Assembly (NCBI GenBank): GCA_902706235.1
Contig: CACSJR010000015.1
Coordinates: 62,001-126,000, forward strand
DNA length: 64,000 nt
Direction of reading: 5' to 3'
Origin: Citrobacter sp. 18056
GTDB taxonomy: Bacteria > Pseudomonadota > Gammaproteobacteria > Enterobacterales > Enterobacteriaceae
The notes beneath the pieces are model-generated. The model made no database searches and was not told where the DNA came from. It worked only from the letters and a program-made list of their open reading frames with translations. How positions within the stretch are numbered: the stretch's first letter is position 1; each line of letters begins with the position of its first letter. Positions 61,831 to 64,000 of the stretch are shown piece by piece. Position numbers and translations under genes: made by a program.

Positions 61831-63375
61831 TTACGCTTTCGCCTTCGGCATCTGAGAAACCAGTGACAGGTTAACGTCCATGCCTTCCACCTGGAAATGC
61901 GGGATGGCGAACAGTCTGACGCGGAAGAAGCCCGGGTTATCTTCGATATCTTCCACCAGTACCTTCGCATCGCGCAGCGGGTGTGACGCCTGCAGCTCGT
62001 CGCCCGGGTCTGTCATTTCGGTCACCAGTCCACGAACCCAGGTGTTCAGCTCCAGCTCCAGCAGACGACGGTCCTTGGTGGTACCGATGTTTTCACGCTG
62101 AATCAGCTTCAGGTAGTGCGCGATGCGCGACAGAAGGAAAATGTACGGCAGGCGGGCGTTGATGCGGCTGTTGGCGGTCGCATCCGCGGTGTCGTACAAC
62201 GCCGGTTTCTGGGCCGAGTTCGCTGAGAAGAAGCAGCTGTAGTCGCGGTTTTTGTAGTACGACAGCGGGATGAAGCCGAGGTTGGCGAATTCAAACTCGC
62301 GGGTTTCCGGGATCATCACTTCGGACGGGATTTTCACCTGGTTGCCGGTACCGAGGTCGTACAGGTGAATTGGCAGGTCCTGCACCGCACCGCCAGCCTG
62401 TGGACCACGGATTTGGACACACCAGCCGTTGTTGATGAAGCTCTTCACCATGTTAGCGGCAAAGGCAAACGACGCGTTGGTCCACAGGTATTTGTCGTGA
62501 TCCGGGCCCTTCACTTCTTCGACATAGTTAAAGCTGCGCACCGGCACGGTGTCCGGGCCATATGGTAGTCGACCCAGCACACGTGGCATCACCAGCCCGA
62601 GATAGCGGGAGTCTTCGGTGTCACGGAAACTTTTCCATTTGATATACTCGGCACGGTCAAAGTAGTTGCCGATATCTTTGATGGCCGCGACCTGTTCCAT
62701 GTTGTCCTTCAAAAAGAACTTAGGCCCGGCCGAACCGATAAACGGCATGTGGGCAGCCGCGGACACTTTTGATATATTACGCATCAGCGCCACATCCTGG
62801 GCTGAGGCATCAAATTCGTACGCCGAGATGACCGCCGCAATAGGCTCGCCGCCAGGGGTGTCGTATTCCGCAATATAAGTCTGCTTGTACAGCCCGCTCT
62901 GGATAATTTCCGGGCAATCCTCGAAGTCCTGACGCAGATCTTCTTTAGATAAATCAAGCAATTCCAACTTTACATTCTGGCGAAAATCAGTTTTATCGAC
63001 CAGTGATTTAAGACCACGCCAGACAGATTCCACCCTCTGGAATTCATCATTGTGCATGATCTCATCCAGCTGGCGGCTGATCTGAAAGTCCAGCTCGGCA
63101 ATATGGCTGTCGAGCAGGGTCTTATCGAGCTTTTCGACTTTCTGGCCGGATTTCTGCAGGCACTGCATAAAGACCTGAACCGCCGCGGTGACACGCGCAT
63201 TTGTCGACGTTTCTGCCATCACCGTATTATCATCAAAACCATTCAGGGAGCCCATTTCGGCAACCGGCTGCAGATTTATTTTGTCGAACAGTGAGGCATA
63301 TACGCCGCCGGCTGGCAGTGTTTTTTCAATTGTGGCACCCGCCGTCGGGTTCCGGGATTCGTTATTGACTGACAT
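61831..63375 (-). CDS. tssC: T6SS sheath protein TssC (VipB)
   Basis: A 514-residue large sheath subunit, conserved along its length (FQRVESVWRGLKSLVDKTDF, YIKWKSFRDTEDSRYLGLV, PRVLGRLPYG). With TssB it forms the contractile sheath around the Hcp tube. I place the start at ATG 63375 (MSVNNESRN), with GGAAA 9 bp upstream; the in-frame ATG two codons earlier at 63381 is also possible. Confidence 0.96.
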   Translation of the reverse strand: MSVNNESRNPTAGATIEKTLPAGGVYASLFDKINLQPVAEMGSLNGFDDNTVMAETSTNARVTAAVQVFMQCLQKSGQKVEKLDKTLLDSHIAELDFQISRQLDEIMHNDEFQRVESVWRGLKSLVDKTDFRQNVKLELLDLSKEDLRQDFEDCPEIIQSGLYKQTYIAEYDTPGGEPIAAVISAYEFDASAQDVALMRNISKVSAAAHMPFIGSAGPKFFLKDNMEQVAAIKDIGNYFDRAEYIKWKSFRDTEDSRYLGLVMPRVLGRLPYGPDTVPVRSFNYVEEVKGPDHDKYLWTNASFAFAANMVKSFINNGWCVQIRGPQAGGAVQDLPIHLYDLGTGNQVKIPSEVMIPETREFEFANLGFIPLSYYKNRDYSCFFSANSAQKPALYDTADATANSRINARLPYIFLLSRIAHYLKLIQRENIGTTKDRRLLELELNTWVRGLVTEMTDPGDELQASHPLRDAKVLVEDIEDNPGFFRVRLFAIPHFQVEGMDVNLSLVSQMPKAKA

Positions 63376-63421
63376 AAGCATTATTTCCAGTTATTCCGTT
63401 AAAGCTTCCAGTAATTTGATA

Positions 63422-63919
63422 TTAATCCTGGGACGGGGCGAGCGCGTTAAGTTCACTACGCAGTTCATCGCTTAATGCCGGGTCCTTCAGAATTTTTTCA
63501 AACTCTTTCTTGAACGTGGTATTGTCGAGAAGATTGGATTTAAGGTCTCGCAGTAAATTACGCATGGCGAGCATGGCTTTCAGTTGGGGAATTTGACGGG
63601 CTATCTGCTCTGGCTCAAAATCTTTCATATCCTGGAAACTCAGGCGCACATTTTCTTCAGAGTCGTCATCAGCGAGGGTGTTTTTTACGGTGAGACTGAC
63701 TTCTGGGTTTAGCTCAGATAATACCGAGTTAAAATTATTTTTATTAACATTCAATTTACTTCTTTCTGACAAGGTGCCGGTAGCTTTACCGTTGCTGAAG
63801 TCGCCTACACTCAGTAATTTTAGCGGGAGCTCAACTTTCTTCTTCGCTCCCCCGGTGTGTAAATCCAACGAAATATTAACACGCGCCTTCGGGATTTCAT
63901 TCTGAAAGCTTTGACTCAT
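63422..63919 (-). CDS. tssB: T6SS sheath protein TssB (VipA)
   Basis: A 165-residue small sheath subunit. The typical start PKARVNISLDLHTGGAKKKV is followed by LPLKLLSVGDFS and DMKDFEPEQIARQIPQL. I prefer the ATG at 63919 (MSQSFQNE), which has GGAG 9 bp upstream, over the ATG five codons earlier at 63934. It is the first T6SS gene in the window. Confidence 0.96.
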   Translation of the reverse strand: MSQSFQNEIPKARVNISLDLHTGGAKKKVELPLKLLSVGDFSNGKATGTLSERSKLNVNKNNFNSVLSELNPEVSLTVKNTLADDDSEENVRLSFQDMKDFEPEQIARQIPQLKAMLAMRNLLRDLKSNLLDNTTFKKEFEKILKDPALSDELRSELNALAPSQD

Positions 63920-64000
63920 CCGCTCATTCTCCATCTAATGTGTAATTGGGCTTCCTGCCAGATAAAGAGCATGCAACAGTTATAACGGCAGGCCGTTCAG
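63920..64000 (-). promoter_or_regulatory. Upstream leader of the T6SS operon
   Basis: The 81 bp ahead of tssB are the only visible part of the T6SS promoter region. They include a CGGCAGGCCG-type inverted repeat near 63989-63998 (edge of window). No clear sigma70 or sigma54 promoter can be called. The main control region may lie beyond the window. Confidence 0.3.

Noticed and set aside
63940..63970. TGGCAG-type sequence resembling a sigma54 -24 element upstream of tssB
   Set aside because: The matching -12 GC element at the right spacing is absent.
1..64000. tRNA, rRNA or CRISPR arrays
   Set aside because: I found no cloverleaf-like gene, rRNA segment or regularly spaced repeats.

Overview
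The window is a stretch of enterobacterial chromosome, probably from the family Enterobacteriaceae or a close relative. The reasons are the recognisable ynbA-ynbB-ynbC-ynbD phospholipid genes, a pbpC/alpha-2-macroglobulin pair, a complete enteric-style type VI secretion (T6SS) operon, and IS903- and IS630-type insertion sequences. The species cannot be fixed from sequence alone. Apart from one IS903-type transposase, every gene I support lies on the minus strand, so the window reads from high to low coordinates.

Right part (36.4-64 kb): a continuous T6SS operon, tssB-tssC-tssK-tssL-ompA/tagL-hcp-clpV-vgrG-DUF4123-immunity lipoprotein-Tle1-type phospholipase-PAAR-unknown membrane gene-tssM-tssA-tssF-tssG-tssJ-tssE-unknown-vasL. 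All 13 core tss functions are present. The cargo is an antibacterial phospholipase (DUF2235) with a DUF3304 lipoprotein antidote. A hairpin with a T-run behind hcp probably makes hcp the most abundant product.

Middle part (18.1-36.3 kb): an accessory region cut up by insertion-sequence debris. There are IS903-type ends at 18155, 30433, 35159 and 36029, and an IS630-type element at 18713-19864. It carries an MBOAT/SGNH/SanA-like set that should acylate an envelope polymer (30.5-34.9 kb). Next comes an expanded ynb lipid operon, ynbA-ynbB-plsC-like-ynbC-ynbD-small membrane protein (24.7-30.3 kb), followed by a DUF4026 gene and several lipoproteins or membrane proteins of unknown role (20-24.6 kb).

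Left part (1-18.1 kb): AT-rich orphan genes, including a transposase-like HTH fused to membrane helices and a secreted protein broken by one in-frame stop codon. They are followed by a 2005-residue membrane-anchored alpha-2-macroglobulin with pbpC, and a Sel1-repeat protein. The left end is an uncharacterised operon of a GNAT-like protein, a GH3-type acyl-amido synthetase, two B12-type radical SAM proteins and a second GNAT-like protein that runs off the window. This last operon looks like an undescribed small-molecule pathway and is the item most worth following up.
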